Source: an uncultured Bacillus sp.
GTDB lineage: Bacteria; Bacillota; Bacilli; Bacillales; Cytobacillaceae
NCBI GenBank assembly: GCA_937902115.1
Contig: CALGSR010000004.1
Location: 1 to 11,005 of the forward strand
DNA: 11,005 nucleotides
Direction: 5' to 3'
Shown here piece by piece: positions 1-7,257 of this stretch. Both the position numbers and the translations under genes were made by a program. The notes under the pieces were generated by a model. It saw only the letters and a list, made by a program, of their open reading frames with translations. It had not been told where the DNA came from and did no database searches. Numbering within the stretch: position 1 is the stretch's first letter; each line of letters opens with the position of its first letter.

Positions 1-1
1 A

Positions 2-298
2 GAATTTTTCCAAACCGAAAAAATAGAAAATAAGAAAAAGCCACTACGGCTGAAACTTTTTTTTATTGACCAAGACGGGGCTAGAATTTCAAATGAAAAT
101 ATCATTATCGCGGATCGGCAAGTCTCATCGCCCGAGGAAAGAGTTTTTAAAGAAAAGTTTGTCTTCAAAAACATGAAGTATGATAAAAGGGAAAAGTATT
201 ATCTTCTTCTTGAAGATGAAGATGAAACCGTGGAAAATATCTATGAGAAAATACCATTTACAATTGATATTGCGATCGCCAATGACTTTGGCTTTTGA
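2..298 (+). CDS. pglZ: C-terminal end of PglZ-like BREX protein (5' truncated by window)
   Basis: The frame is open from the window edge to a TGA at 296-298, giving 98 residues of a protein whose N-terminal part lies outside. The tail is acidic and ends in TIDIAIANDFGF, which resembles the C-terminal signature I recall from BREX type 1 PglZ proteins (alkaline-phosphatase superfamily). The catalytic domain is not visible, so the call rests on this tail and on position: the stop is 18 bases before the brxL start, matching the usual pglZ-brxL order at the end of type 1 BREX operons. PglZ is essential for BREX restriction and methylation in characterised systems. A different protein ending here cannot be excluded from 98 residues alone. 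Confidence 0.72.
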   Translation, partial: EFFQTEKIENKKKPLRLKLFFIDQDGARISNENIIIADRQVSSPEERVFKEKFVFKNMKYDKREKYYLLLEDEDETVENIYEKIPFTIDIAIANDFGF

Positions 299-316
299 TT
301 AAATGGGGGAGAGAAG

Positions 317-2347
317 ATGGAGGATTTAAACGAAAAGTTGAATGAATACTTTGCCGGCAAGGTTGTTCGAAAAGATCTAACGAAAAAAATTAAAGAAGGC
401 GCCAATGTTCCTGTTTATGTTCTGGAATACTTGTTAGGCATGTATTGTGCTACGAATGATGAGGATAGTATTCAAGACGGAGTGGAAATGGTCAAGAAAA
501 TTCTTTCAGATAACTTTGTCCGTCCGGATGAAGCGGAGAAGGTTAAATCTAAAATTAGAGAACTTGGCCGGTATACGGTCATTGATAAAATCACTGTAAA
601 ATTAAATGAAAAAAGAGATGTGTACGAGGCTGAGTTTTCCAATTTAGGCTTAAAAGGGGTCGCGATTTCCTCTCATTTTGTAAAAGAGTTTGATAAGCTA
701 TTAGCTGGCGGGATTTGGTGCATTTTGAAAATGGAATACTTTTTTGATGAAGAACAAAAAGGAATTAGCCCTTTTAGTATTGAAAGTATTACACCGATTC
801 AAATGCCGACGATGAATATTCAGGAATTGTTTGATGGACGGAAAAATTTCTCAAAAGAGGAATGGATCGATGTTCTGATACGTTCGATTGGAATGGAACC
901 GACCCAACTGCAGGAAAATGTAAAATGGCATATGTTGCTGCGTTTAGTTCCATTAGTTGAAAATAATTATAATATGTGTGAGCTTGGGCCAAGAGGAACA
1001 GGGAAATCTCATGTTTATAAGGAGATTTCCCCAAATTCTATCTTAGTATCTGGCGGACAAACAACGGTAGCCAATCTTTTTTATAACATGTCTACCCGGC
1101 AAATCGGACTAGTCGGGATGTGGGACTGTGTTGCATTTGATGAAGTGGCCGGCATTACTTTTAAAGATAAAGATGGCATTCAAATTATGAAGGATTATAT
1201 GGCTTCCGGTTCTTTTGCCAGAGGAAGAGAAGAGAAAAATGCGAATGCCTCGATGGTGTTTGTGGGAAATATTAATCAAAGTGTTGATGTTCTTTTAAAA
1301 ACCTCCCATCTCTTTGATCCTTTCCCAGATGCAATGGCGTATGACTCGGCATTTTTTGATCGGATGCATTTTTATCTTCCTGGATGGGAAGTTCCAAAAA
1401 TGCGGCCTGAATTCCTAACAAATGAATATGGTTTTATTGTCGACTACCTAGCTGAGTTTTTCCGTGAAATGCGGAAGCGATCCTTTTCAGATGCGGCTGA
1501 AAGATATTTCAGGTTTGGAAACAATCTGAATCAGCGGGATGTCATAGCTGTTAGAAAGACCGTATCAGGTATGATCAAATTGATATATCCACATGGAGAA
1601 TTCACCGTTGAAGAAGTGGAAGAAATTTTACGATATGCCCTAGTTGGGAGAAAACGTGTAAAAGAGCAGCTTAAGAAAATTGGCGGGATGGAATTCTATG
1701 ATGTCAACTTTTCGTATATCAATAATGAAACGATGATAGAAGAGTTCGTGTCCGTTCCGGAACAAGGCGGCGGCAAGATTATTCCTGAGGGTTTAGGAAA
1801 ACCGGGACATATATATACCGTTGCACGTGGGAAATCAGGGATGATCGGTGCATTTAAGATCGAAACAGAAGTGGTGAGCGGAAGCGGCAAGTTGGAAAGG
1901 ACCGGGCTAGGCTCTGATCGGGAAGCGAAAGAAAGTGTGGATACAGCTTTCAGATATTTTAAAGCGAATAGCAAAAATATCAGCAGGAGCATCAGCACAA
2001 CGATTAAAGATTATTTGATGCATATTCAGGATATTCATGGGATCGGATTAACCAGTGAACTATCTTTAGCAGCTTTTATCGCCTTGTGTTCCGGATCTAT
2101 CCAAAAGCCGGTGCAAAGTCAAATGGCGGTATTAGGCTCAATTAGTATTAGCGGCACTATAAATAAAGTTGAAGAGCTGGCAAACGTTTTACAAGTCTGT
2201 TTTGATTCAGGTGCAAAGAAGATATTGCTTCCAATGTCCTCTGCAGTTGATATTGGTACTGTTCCGCCTGAGCTTTTTGCTAAGTTTCAGATTAGTTTTT
2301 ATCAAAGCCCAGAAGATGCGGTGTTTAAGGCTTTGGGGGTAGAATAA
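317..2347 (+). CDS. brxL: BrxL, BREX type 1 AAA+ / Lon-like protein
   Basis: A 676-residue protein of normal BrxL length. The ATG is preceded by a strong purine-rich ribosome site (GGGGGAGAG, 305-313). Visible motifs are a Walker A P-loop GPRGTGKS at residues 224-231, a Walker B region CVAFDE ending in D275-E276, a downstream FFDRMHFYLPGWE segment near residue 348 typical of the ATPase core, and from about residue 505 a C-terminal Lon-like fold region (SQMAVLGSISISG, then GAKKILLP). BrxL is known as an AAA+ protein that assembles on DNA and is needed for phage restriction, but not host methylation, in type 1 BREX. By hand alignment the Lon catalytic lysine position (seven residues before the serine of DSGAKK) is valine and the GPSAG serine motif is absent, so proteolysis is doubtful. 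It follows the PglZ-like gene and has no clear terminator after it, so BREX transcripts may continue into the CRISPR region. Confidence 0.9.
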   Translation: MEDLNEKLNEYFAGKVVRKDLTKKIKEGANVPVYVLEYLLGMYCATNDEDSIQDGVEMVKKILSDNFVRPDEAEKVKSKIRELGRYTVIDKITVKLNEKRDVYEAEFSNLGLKGVAISSHFVKEFDKLLAGGIWCILKMEYFFDEEQKGISPFSIESITPIQMPTMNIQELFDGRKNFSKEEWIDVLIRSIGMEPTQLQENVKWHMLLRLVPLVENNYNMCELGPRGTGKSHVYKEISPNSILVSGGQTTVANLFYNMSTRQIGLVGMWDCVAFDEVAGITFKDKDGIQIMKDYMASGSFARGREEKNANASMVFVGNINQSVDVLLKTSHLFDPFPDAMAYDSAFFDRMHFYLPGWEVPKMRPEFLTNEYGFIVDYLAEFFREMRKRSFSDAAERYFRFGNNLNQRDVIAVRKTVSGMIKLIYPHGEFTVEEVEEILRYALVGRKRVKEQLKKIGGMEFYDVNFSYINNETMIEEFVSVPEQGGGKIIPEGLGKPGHIYTVARGKSGMIGAFKIETEVVSGSGKLERTGLGSDREAKESVDTAFRYFKANSKNISRSISTTIKDYLMHIQDIHGIGLTSELSLAAFIALCSGSIQKPVQSQMAVLGSISISGTINKVEELANVLQVCFDSGAKKILLPMSSAVDIGTVPPELFAKFQISFYQSPEDAVFKALGVE

Positions 2348-2419
2348 AGCCATTTTGTGAACAAAGTATGACAATTGATAAAACAATGTGAATAAAATCT
2401 AAATTCTCTTAATAATGAA

Positions 2420-2449
2420 TTGACAGAATGTGACAAAATACCCTAAAAT
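2420..2449 (+). promoter_or_regulatory. Sigma-A-type promoter for tracrRNA
   Basis: A perfect -35 TTGACA (2420-2425) and a -10 TAAAAT (2444-2449) are separated by 18 bases. Transcription would start near 2456-2457, exactly where the 5' hairpin of the inferred tracrRNA begins, about 25 bases before the anti-repeat. It lies 73 bases after the brxL stop. It is the best-matching promoter in the gap and the only clear one upstream of cas9. Confidence 0.72.
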
Positions 2450-2480
2450 ATAGATAGTGGCCTAGGGGAATGGTCACTAA

Positions 2481-2516
2481 ATCATATCAGATCAAGAATT
2501 ATAGGGTTTTTATGGT
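2481..2516 (+). repeat. CRISPR anti-repeat within tracrRNA
   Basis: Aligned without gaps to the plus-strand form of the downstream 36-bp repeat, 29 of 36 positions are identical. Differences are at repeat positions 10, 14, 19, 27, 28, 29 and 36. Position 36 would form a G-U wobble in the RNA duplex, and the run 27-29 forms a pyrimidine internal loop of the kind found in repeat:anti-repeat duplexes. The match fixes the crRNA as minus-strand transcribed. Confidence 0.93.
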
Positions 2517-2575
2517 AAGGCTTTATGCCGTGGCGTTGGGGATCGCCTTGCTCTGCATTTTTGCAGAGTCTCCCC

Positions 2576-2609
2576 AAAAAATGACTAAAGCAATTTAGTC
2601 ATTTTTTTT
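2576..2609 (+). terminator. Rho-independent terminator after tracrRNA
   Basis: A perfect stem (AAAAAATGACTAAA 2576-2589 with its complement beginning at 2594) closes a GCAA loop, and the right arm merges into a run of eight T (2602-2609). It ends 42 bases before the cas9 ATG, so it stands between the only clear promoter and cas9 and may set how much transcription reaches cas9. Confidence 0.88.
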
Positions 2610-2651
2610 ATAGATAAATGTCCTAAATTCATATAGAAATGGGTGTTAGGG

Positions 2652-5600
2652 ATGAAGTATAGTATAGGTCTTGATATTGGTATTTCTTCGGTTGGCTGGG
2701 CTGTGGTCAATACGGACATGGAGCGAATCGAAAAAATGGGCGTGCGAATGTTTGATGCAGCTGAAAATCCCAAAAATGGATCATCCCTTGCTGCTCCAAG
2801 ACGGGAAGCCCGTTCGGCAAGGCGCAGACTGCGAAGACGTCGTTATCGTGTTTCTCGGGTACGAGATTTTATTTTAAAAAAAGGGCTTCTAACGCAAATT
2901 GAGATGGATCAACTTTATGAATGGAAGGCAGAAGATTTAGATATTTGGCTAGTTCGAGTAAATGGTATTGAACGAAAGCTAACAGATCGTGAGTTTGCTA
3001 GAGTGTTAATTCATTTTGCTAAAAATCGAGGTTTTAAGTCAAATCGAAAAAGTGAAGAGGCGGAAACGGAGACCGGAGTTGTTCTTAGTGCCGTCAAAGA
3101 AAACACTGATTTGATGAAAGAAAAAGGTTATCGCACTGTGGCAGAAATGTTGTTATTTGAAGAAGAAAAGTTCAATGGCTGTAAGCGGAATAAAGGCGGC
3201 GAGTATACCCATGTCATTTCTCGTGCTGAACTGGAGAATGAAATCCGACTTATTTTCGCCATCCAGCGGGAACTAGGACATACTTTTGCGACAACTGAAA
3301 ATGAAGCGGAATATATAAAAATTTGGAGCTCGCAGCGTCCATTTGCTGCCAAAGACAGTATTATAAATAAAATTGGCACCTGTACCTTTGAAAAGAATGA
3401 AAAGCGCGCACCCAAGTTTTCTTATACATTTGAACGATTTCGTGTATTAGATAAATTGAATCGCTTGCGAATTCTATCTGTCTCAGAACCTCAACGAAGT
3501 CTTACAGATGAAGAACGTGAGAAAGCGCTTCAGTCACTTTTAAATAAAAAAGAAGTAAAATATAAAGATTTACGCAAACTTTTTAAACTAACAGAATCAG
3601 AGAAATTTAATGAATTATTTTATGATCCTTCTCTAACAGTTGAAAAAAATGAAAACATTACATTTCTATCATTAGAGGGGCAATGGAAAATTCGCAAAGC
3701 CGTTGAAGCAGCAGAAGGAAAAGTGCTGGCAAACTCTTATCGGCCGATAGATATCGATACATTTGCATACGCCTTAACGGTTTTTAAAGATGATCAAGAT
3801 ATACGTGATTACTTGAATAATACCTATATCAATGAGCGGGGAAAGAAGTTAATAAATTTAGCGGATCGGCAATACGATGGTTCATTGATCGATTCATTAT
3901 TGAATCTGTCATTCTCAAAATTTGGACATCTATCTTTAAAAGCATTAAATAGAATCCTCCCTTATTTAGAGGAAGGGGATTTATATCATATAGCCTGTGA
4001 AAAAGCCGGGTACGATTTTAATCAAAAAACAAATCTACAAAAGCATACTTTGCTGCCAGTTGTTCCTGCAAATGAAATCGCTAACCCTGTCGTGATTCGA
4101 TCTTTATCTCAAACAAGAAAAGTCATAAATGCCATTATTAAAAGATATGGTTCTCCTACTGCTATTTATATCGAATTAGCAAGGGAAATGGGACGGCCTT
4201 ACAATGAACGCCGCGATATGGAAAAACAGTATAATAAAAATCGCCAAATTAATAGCGATGCAAAAAATCATATCTTGGAATTACATCCTGAATTCGGTAA
4301 TCCGCGCGGACATGATATTTTGAAATATAAATTATGGCAGGAACAAAACGGTAGATGTGCGTATTCAGTAAAACCGATTTCTATTGAACGCTTGTTTGAA
4401 CCAGGGTTTGCAGAAGTTGACCATATCATTCCTTACAGCCGCAGTTTTGACGATAGCAATGCTAATAAAGTGCTTGTACTAGCTAGAGAAAATCAAAATA
4501 AACAAAACCGAACACCATTTGAATGGTTTGGCCATAATGAAGCAAAATGGCAGGAGTTTACCTCTTTTGTTACTACTTTAAAAGTGAGTAAAAAGAAAAA
4601 GGATTTGCTGTTAAAAAAGAATTTTGACGATGAACAAGCTGAAACCTTTAAATCAAGGCATTTGAATGATACTCGTTATATTACGAGATTCTTGAAAGGC
4701 TTTATTGAAGACCATTTACAATTTCGTGTAGAAGAGGGCATGAAACAGCATGTCCATACAGTAAATGGTGCCTATACCTCGCTTATGAGAAAGCGCTGGG
4801 GCTTTAATAAAAATCGGACTGAAAATGATCTGCATCATGCATTGGATGCCGTTATTGTTGCAGTAAGCCATCCATTTCGTCATCGCGTCAGTACCTATTT
4901 TAAACGTAGAGAGACAACGGCTGCAAACCTCTTAAGCCGGATTGGTGAGCGTTTTCCGGAACCATGGGAAGGGTTTGTCAGAGAAGTTCAAGCGCGCATG
5001 GTTCAAGAACTTGAATTATTTAAGCGAGCTATAGAAAGCCTCGAGTTACCAAGTTATGATCAAGAATTTATCGCGGAAGTTGAACCAATTTTTGTTTCAC
5101 GGATGCCAAAGAGGTCGGTTAAAGGGCAAATCCATGAAGAAACGCTTCGTCGCAAACGGGGATTTGATGAAAAAGGTTATATTCGCGTAGTTACAAAAAC
5201 GAAATTAGAGAATATTAAATTTGATCCTACAACTGGTGATTTTAATATGTACAATAAGGAATCTGATCTTAAGACCTATAATGCGATTAAACAACGATAT
5301 CTTCAAAGCGGCCAGGATAAGAAAAAGGCGTTTAGTACACCTTTGTACAAGCATGCGAAAGATCCAAGCAAAGCATCGATTATTCGCTCTGTAAAAATTG
5401 AAGATACAACAAACCGAGTAGTCGAGCTGAATGATAAAACGGTTGTTGCAAATGCAAGTATTGTTAGAACAGAGGTATTTCGTAATAAAGAAACAGGTCG
5501 ATATTATTTAGCTCCTGTTTATGTTTCCGATGTGATGATGAGGAAAATTCCAGAGAAGTTTATAACTCCTGGTAAATCTTATGAAAACTGGGTTGATATA

Positions 5601-5909
5601 AATGAGGAATATGAGTTTTTATTTAATTTATATCCCAATGATATAATCAAAATAAAAATGCCAAAGGAAAAAAGTACAAAGAATCGTCTAGGTGAAAAAG
5701 TTTCTTGGCAAGAAGGAATTTTCTATTTTAAAGGTGTGCATTCCCGTCAGGCTCAAATTAATATTATTGATCATATGAATAGCTTTGAGGATGCAGTAGG
5801 CTCACAAAGATTACTTCTATTTGAAAAATATCAAGTTGATCCACTTGGGAACATTACAAAAGTTCAAGGAGAAAAACGCTATGGCATACCGGCATATAGT
5901 CATTCGTAA
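2652..5909 (+). CDS. cas9: Type II-C Cas9 endonuclease, GeoCas9-like
   Basis: RNA-guided, double-strand DNA-cutting effector. The ATG at 2652 gives 1085 residues starting MKYSIGLDIG, matching the GeoCas9 N-terminus. A GTG at 2643 would add three residues but lacks homology support. All catalytic residues are present: RuvC-I D8, arginine-rich bridge helix about 47-75 (RSARRRLRRRR), RuvC-II E508 (IYIELARE), HNH D590-H591 with N614 (VDHIIPYSRS), and RuvC-III H729 and D732 (LHHALDA). The C-terminal third (from about 860) is the wedge and PAM-interacting part, including FVSRMPKRSV near 815 and FEKYQVDPLGNI near the end. The length is that of compact II-C Cas9s. The gene overlaps cas1 by 29 bases. 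The start has only a weak ribosome site (GGG 2641-2643). PAM cannot be read from sequence alone; the N4CRAA-type PAM of GeoCas9 is only a guess here. Confidence 0.97.
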   Translation: MKYSIGLDIGISSVGWAVVNTDMERIEKMGVRMFDAAENPKNGSSLAAPRREARSARRRLRRRRYRVSRVRDFILKKGLLTQIEMDQLYEWKAEDLDIWLVRVNGIERKLTDREFARVLIHFAKNRGFKSNRKSEEAETETGVVLSAVKENTDLMKEKGYRTVAEMLLFEEEKFNGCKRNKGGEYTHVISRAELENEIRLIFAIQRELGHTFATTENEAEYIKIWSSQRPFAAKDSIINKIGTCTFEKNEKRAPKFSYTFERFRVLDKLNRLRILSVSEPQRSLTDEEREKALQSLLNKKEVKYKDLRKLFKLTESEKFNELFYDPSLTVEKNENITFLSLEGQWKIRKAVEAAEGKVLANSYRPIDIDTFAYALTVFKDDQDIRDYLNNTYINERGKKLINLADRQYDGSLIDSLLNLSFSKFGHLSLKALNRILPYLEEGDLYHIACEKAGYDFNQKTNLQKHTLLPVVPANEIANPVVIRSLSQTRKVINAIIKRYGSPTAIYIELAREMGRPYNERRDMEKQYNKNRQINSDAKNHILELHPEFGNPRGHDILKYKLWQEQNGRCAYSVKPISIERLFEPGFAEVDHIIPYSRSFDDSNANKVLVLARENQNKQNRTPFEWFGHNEAKWQEFTSFVTTLKVSKKKKDLLLKKNFDDEQAETFKSRHLNDTRYITRFLKGFIEDHLQFRVEEGMKQHVHTVNGAYTSLMRKRWGFNKNRTENDLHHALDAVIVAVSHPFRHRVSTYFKRRETTAANLLSRIGERFPEPWEGFVREVQARMVQELELFKRAIESLELPSYDQEFIAEVEPIFVSRMPKRSVKGQIHEETLRRKRGFDEKGYIRVVTKTKLENIKFDPTTGDFNMYNKESDLKTYNAIKQRYLQSGQDKKKAFSTPLYKHAKDPSKASIIRSVKIEDTTNRVVELNDKTVVANASIVRTEVFRNKETGRYYLAPVYVSDVMMRKIPEKFITPGKSYENWVDINEEYEFLFNLYPNDIIKIKMPKEKSTKNRLGEKVSWQEGIFYFKGVHSRQAQINIIDHMNSFEDAVGSQRLLLFEKYQVDPLGNITKVQGEKRYGIPAYSHS

Positions 5910-6783
5910 ACCATCAAAACTGTCGACCCGAGACGAGCAACTTGTCATTAAGCAGGAAGAAGCGGTTCGAATTCCACTGGAAGATATCGTAACGATCACT
6001 CTAGAAGAACCGGCGATTACGATCAGTAGTGCATTATTAACTAAGTGTATTGAATATCACGTTGAAATTATAATTTGCGATAAAAAGCGAATGCCAAGCG
6101 GAATCTTACAGCCATTTCATCAACATTCTCGACAAAAAGTAGTATTGGAGACACAGCTTGGCCTAAGCAAGCCATTTAAAAAGAGAATTTGGCAGCAAAT
6201 TGTGATACGAAAACTAGAGAACCAAGCCAGATGTTTGGAATTACTAAATAAAGGGGATGAAGCAGGGAAAATTTATGCAATCAGCCGCAGTGTTGAATCA
6301 GGAGACAGAACGAATCGTGAAGGATATGGAGCAAAGGTTTATTTTATATCTCTTTTTGGACCTGACTTTCAAAGAAGAGAGGAAACAGTTATTAATATTG
6401 CGCTAAACTATGGGTATAGTATTATGCGTTCTTTAGTTGCACGCTCTCTGGTAAGATATGGGTTTTCACCGAGTATCGGTTTGTTTCATGATAGTCAAAC
6501 AAATGCATTTAATTTAGCTGATGATTTTATGGAAGTGTTACGTCCATTTATTGATGTAACTGTGGCAACAAATGTAAATGAGGAATCAGAATGGTCTAAA
6601 GAAATCCGCGAAAAATTATTTGCAGTATTAAATTTGGAGGCTGTTTGGAAGTCTGAACGATTAACGATTACAAACGGGGTGGATCAAATGGTAAAGAGCT
6701 TTGTTTCCGCGTGCAGACAGCAGGATTCAACATTACTTATTTTACCGGAATTAGTAAATCTTCAAATTCATACGTATGAGTAA
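5881..6783 (+). CDS. cas1: Cas1, CRISPR spacer integrase
   Basis: Metal-dependent integrase that, with Cas2, inserts new spacers. The ATG at 5881 is preceded by a good ribosome site (AAGGAGA, 5866-5872, 8 bases away) and gives 300 residues starting MAYRHIVIRK. An upstream in-frame ATG at 5821 lies deeper in cas9 and lacks a ribosome site. Catalytic residues by comparison with Streptococcus pyogenes Cas1 are E147 (NREGYGAKVYF), H203 (GLFHDSQ) and E218 (LADDFMEVLRP). The spacing H+15 = E is conserved. Length is typical of type II Cas1. It overlaps cas9 by 29 bases and cas2 by 8, consistent with translational coupling. All motifs are intact, so adaptation may be functional. Confidence 0.96.
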   Translation: MAYRHIVIRKPSKLSTRDEQLVIKQEEAVRIPLEDIVTITLEEPAITISSALLTKCIEYHVEIIICDKKRMPSGILQPFHQHSRQKVVLETQLGLSKPFKKRIWQQIVIRKLENQARCLELLNKGDEAGKIYAISRSVESGDRTNREGYGAKVYFISLFGPDFQRREETVINIALNYGYSIMRSLVARSLVRYGFSPSIGLFHDSQTNAFNLADDFMEVLRPFIDVTVATNVNEESEWSKEIREKLFAVLNLEAVWKSERLTITNGVDQMVKSFVSACRQQDSTLLILPELVNLQIHTYE

Positions 6784-7096
6784 ATTTATGAGACTGATAG
6801 TATTTTTTGATTTACCAGTCACCACCCGCCGAGAAAGAAAAGCCTATTCACGTTTTCGTAAATTTCTTTTAAAAGATGGATACACCATGCTGCAATATTC
6901 TGTTTATACTAGAATCTGTAATGGAGAAGATGCCGTTCAAAAGCATATGAGAAGGCTGAATGAAAATCTACCAAATGTAAATGGGGCAATTCGTTCACTT
7001 AAAATTACGGAAAAACAATTTGAGAACATGGGCATTTTACTAGGAAACGCTACTTTAGAAGAAGAATTAGGGACAAATAAAACAGATTTTTTCTAA
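6776..7096 (+). CDS. cas2: Cas2, CRISPR adaptation protein
   Basis: A 106-residue protein starting MSKFMRLIVFFDLP. The beta1 strand ending in the conserved aspartate D12 (FFDLP) and the ERKAYSRFRKFLLKDGY helix are typical of type II Cas2, which forms the dimeric core between Cas1 dimers in the integrase complex. The ATG at 6776 overlaps the cas1 end by 8 bases. An ATG at 6788 (residue 5) is an alternative start, and neither has a strong ribosome site, so coupling to cas1 translation is likely. It is the last gene of the cas operon and is followed at once by a terminator. No csn2 or cas4 follows, which supports subtype II-C. Confidence 0.95.
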   Translation: MSKFMRLIVFFDLPVTTRRERKAYSRFRKFLLKDGYTMLQYSVYTRICNGEDAVQKHMRRLNENLPNVNGAIRSLKITEKQFENMGILLGNATLEEELGTNKTDFF

Positions 7097-7128
7097 AAAA
7101 GTGCTTGATATTTTTTCAAGCACTTTTT
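7096..7128 (+). terminator. Terminator of the cas9-cas1-cas2 operon (probably bidirectional)
   Basis: A 13-bp stem (AAAAAGTGCTTGA 7096-7108 with TCAAGCACTTTTT 7116-7128) with a 7-base loop begins inside the cas2 stop codon. T-rich tails exist on both strands, so it could also stop leftward transcripts leaving the CRISPR array. Confidence 0.85.
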
Positions 7129-7197
7129 CGGTTGCCTTAAAATTTGAAAAAAGTCCTTAAAAGAGCTGCAAATTAGCAAGGATTTAAATATTTTTTC

Positions 7198-7238
7198 AAA
7201 AAAAGAAACCCTTGAAATTGGGGAATACCAAGGGTTTC
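7198..7238 (-). terminator. Minus-strand terminator ending CRISPR array transcription
   Basis: A perfect 10-bp inverted repeat (GAAACCCTTG 7205-7214 and CAAGGGTTTC 7229-7238, loop 14) is followed on the minus strand by seven T (complement of A 7198-7204). There is no T-run on the plus strand. It sits 10 bases left of the first repeat, exactly where leftward pre-crRNA transcripts would leave the array, and independently supports minus-strand transcription. Confidence 0.8.
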
Positions 7239-7248
7239 AGAACCACGT

Positions 7249-7257
7249 ATCATATCA
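7249..7257 (-). promoter_or_regulatory. Extended -10 box carried by every repeat (first copy given)
   Basis: The last nine bases of the repeat in crRNA orientation are TGATATGAT: a TATGAT -10 box with an upstream TG at extended -10 spacing. It recurs in all 15 repeats every 66 bases. Transcription would start about 7 bases into the neighbouring spacer, leaving about 24 spacer bases, as described for the repeat-embedded promoters of Neisseria meningitidis and Campylobacter jejuni II-C arrays. No good -35 is visible, which extended -10 promoters tolerate. Confidence 0.6.

Larger units (their letters stand above)
2457..2609 (+). ncRNA. tracrRNA: tracrRNA of type II-C CRISPR-Cas9
   Basis: The RNA pairs with the crRNA repeat and scaffolds Cas9. 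In order it shows: a 5' hairpin (GTGGCC 2457-2462 with GGTCAC 2472-2477), the anti-repeat (2481-2516), a small hairpin GGC/GCC (2519-2529), a GGCG/CGCC stem (2532-2547) whose loop holds GGGGA, a CTCTGCA/TGCAGAG hairpin (2551-2568), then TCCCC (2571-2575), which can pair with the loop GGGGA, and a terminator. The core GGCGTTGGGGATCGCC is, from memory, identical to that in the GeoCas9 tracrRNA, though the hairpin following the anti-repeat is shorter here. It is encoded on the same strand as cas9. The 5' end is inferred from the promoter and the 3' end from the terminator. Processing by RNase III after pairing with crRNA is expected from the family. Confidence 0.9.

Noticed and set aside
2457..2516. 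A long-form tracrRNA acting as a natural single guide, as in S. pyogenes
   Set aside because: That would need a repeat-sense segment upstream of the anti-repeat. The TAGGGGAAT present here is in anti-repeat orientation, so it cannot fold back on the anti-repeat in that way.
5821..5880. Upstream ATG extending cas1 to 320 residues
   Set aside because: The extra 20 residues lie inside cas9 with no ribosome site, while the ATG at 5881 has AAGGAGA at good spacing and gives a normal Cas1 start.
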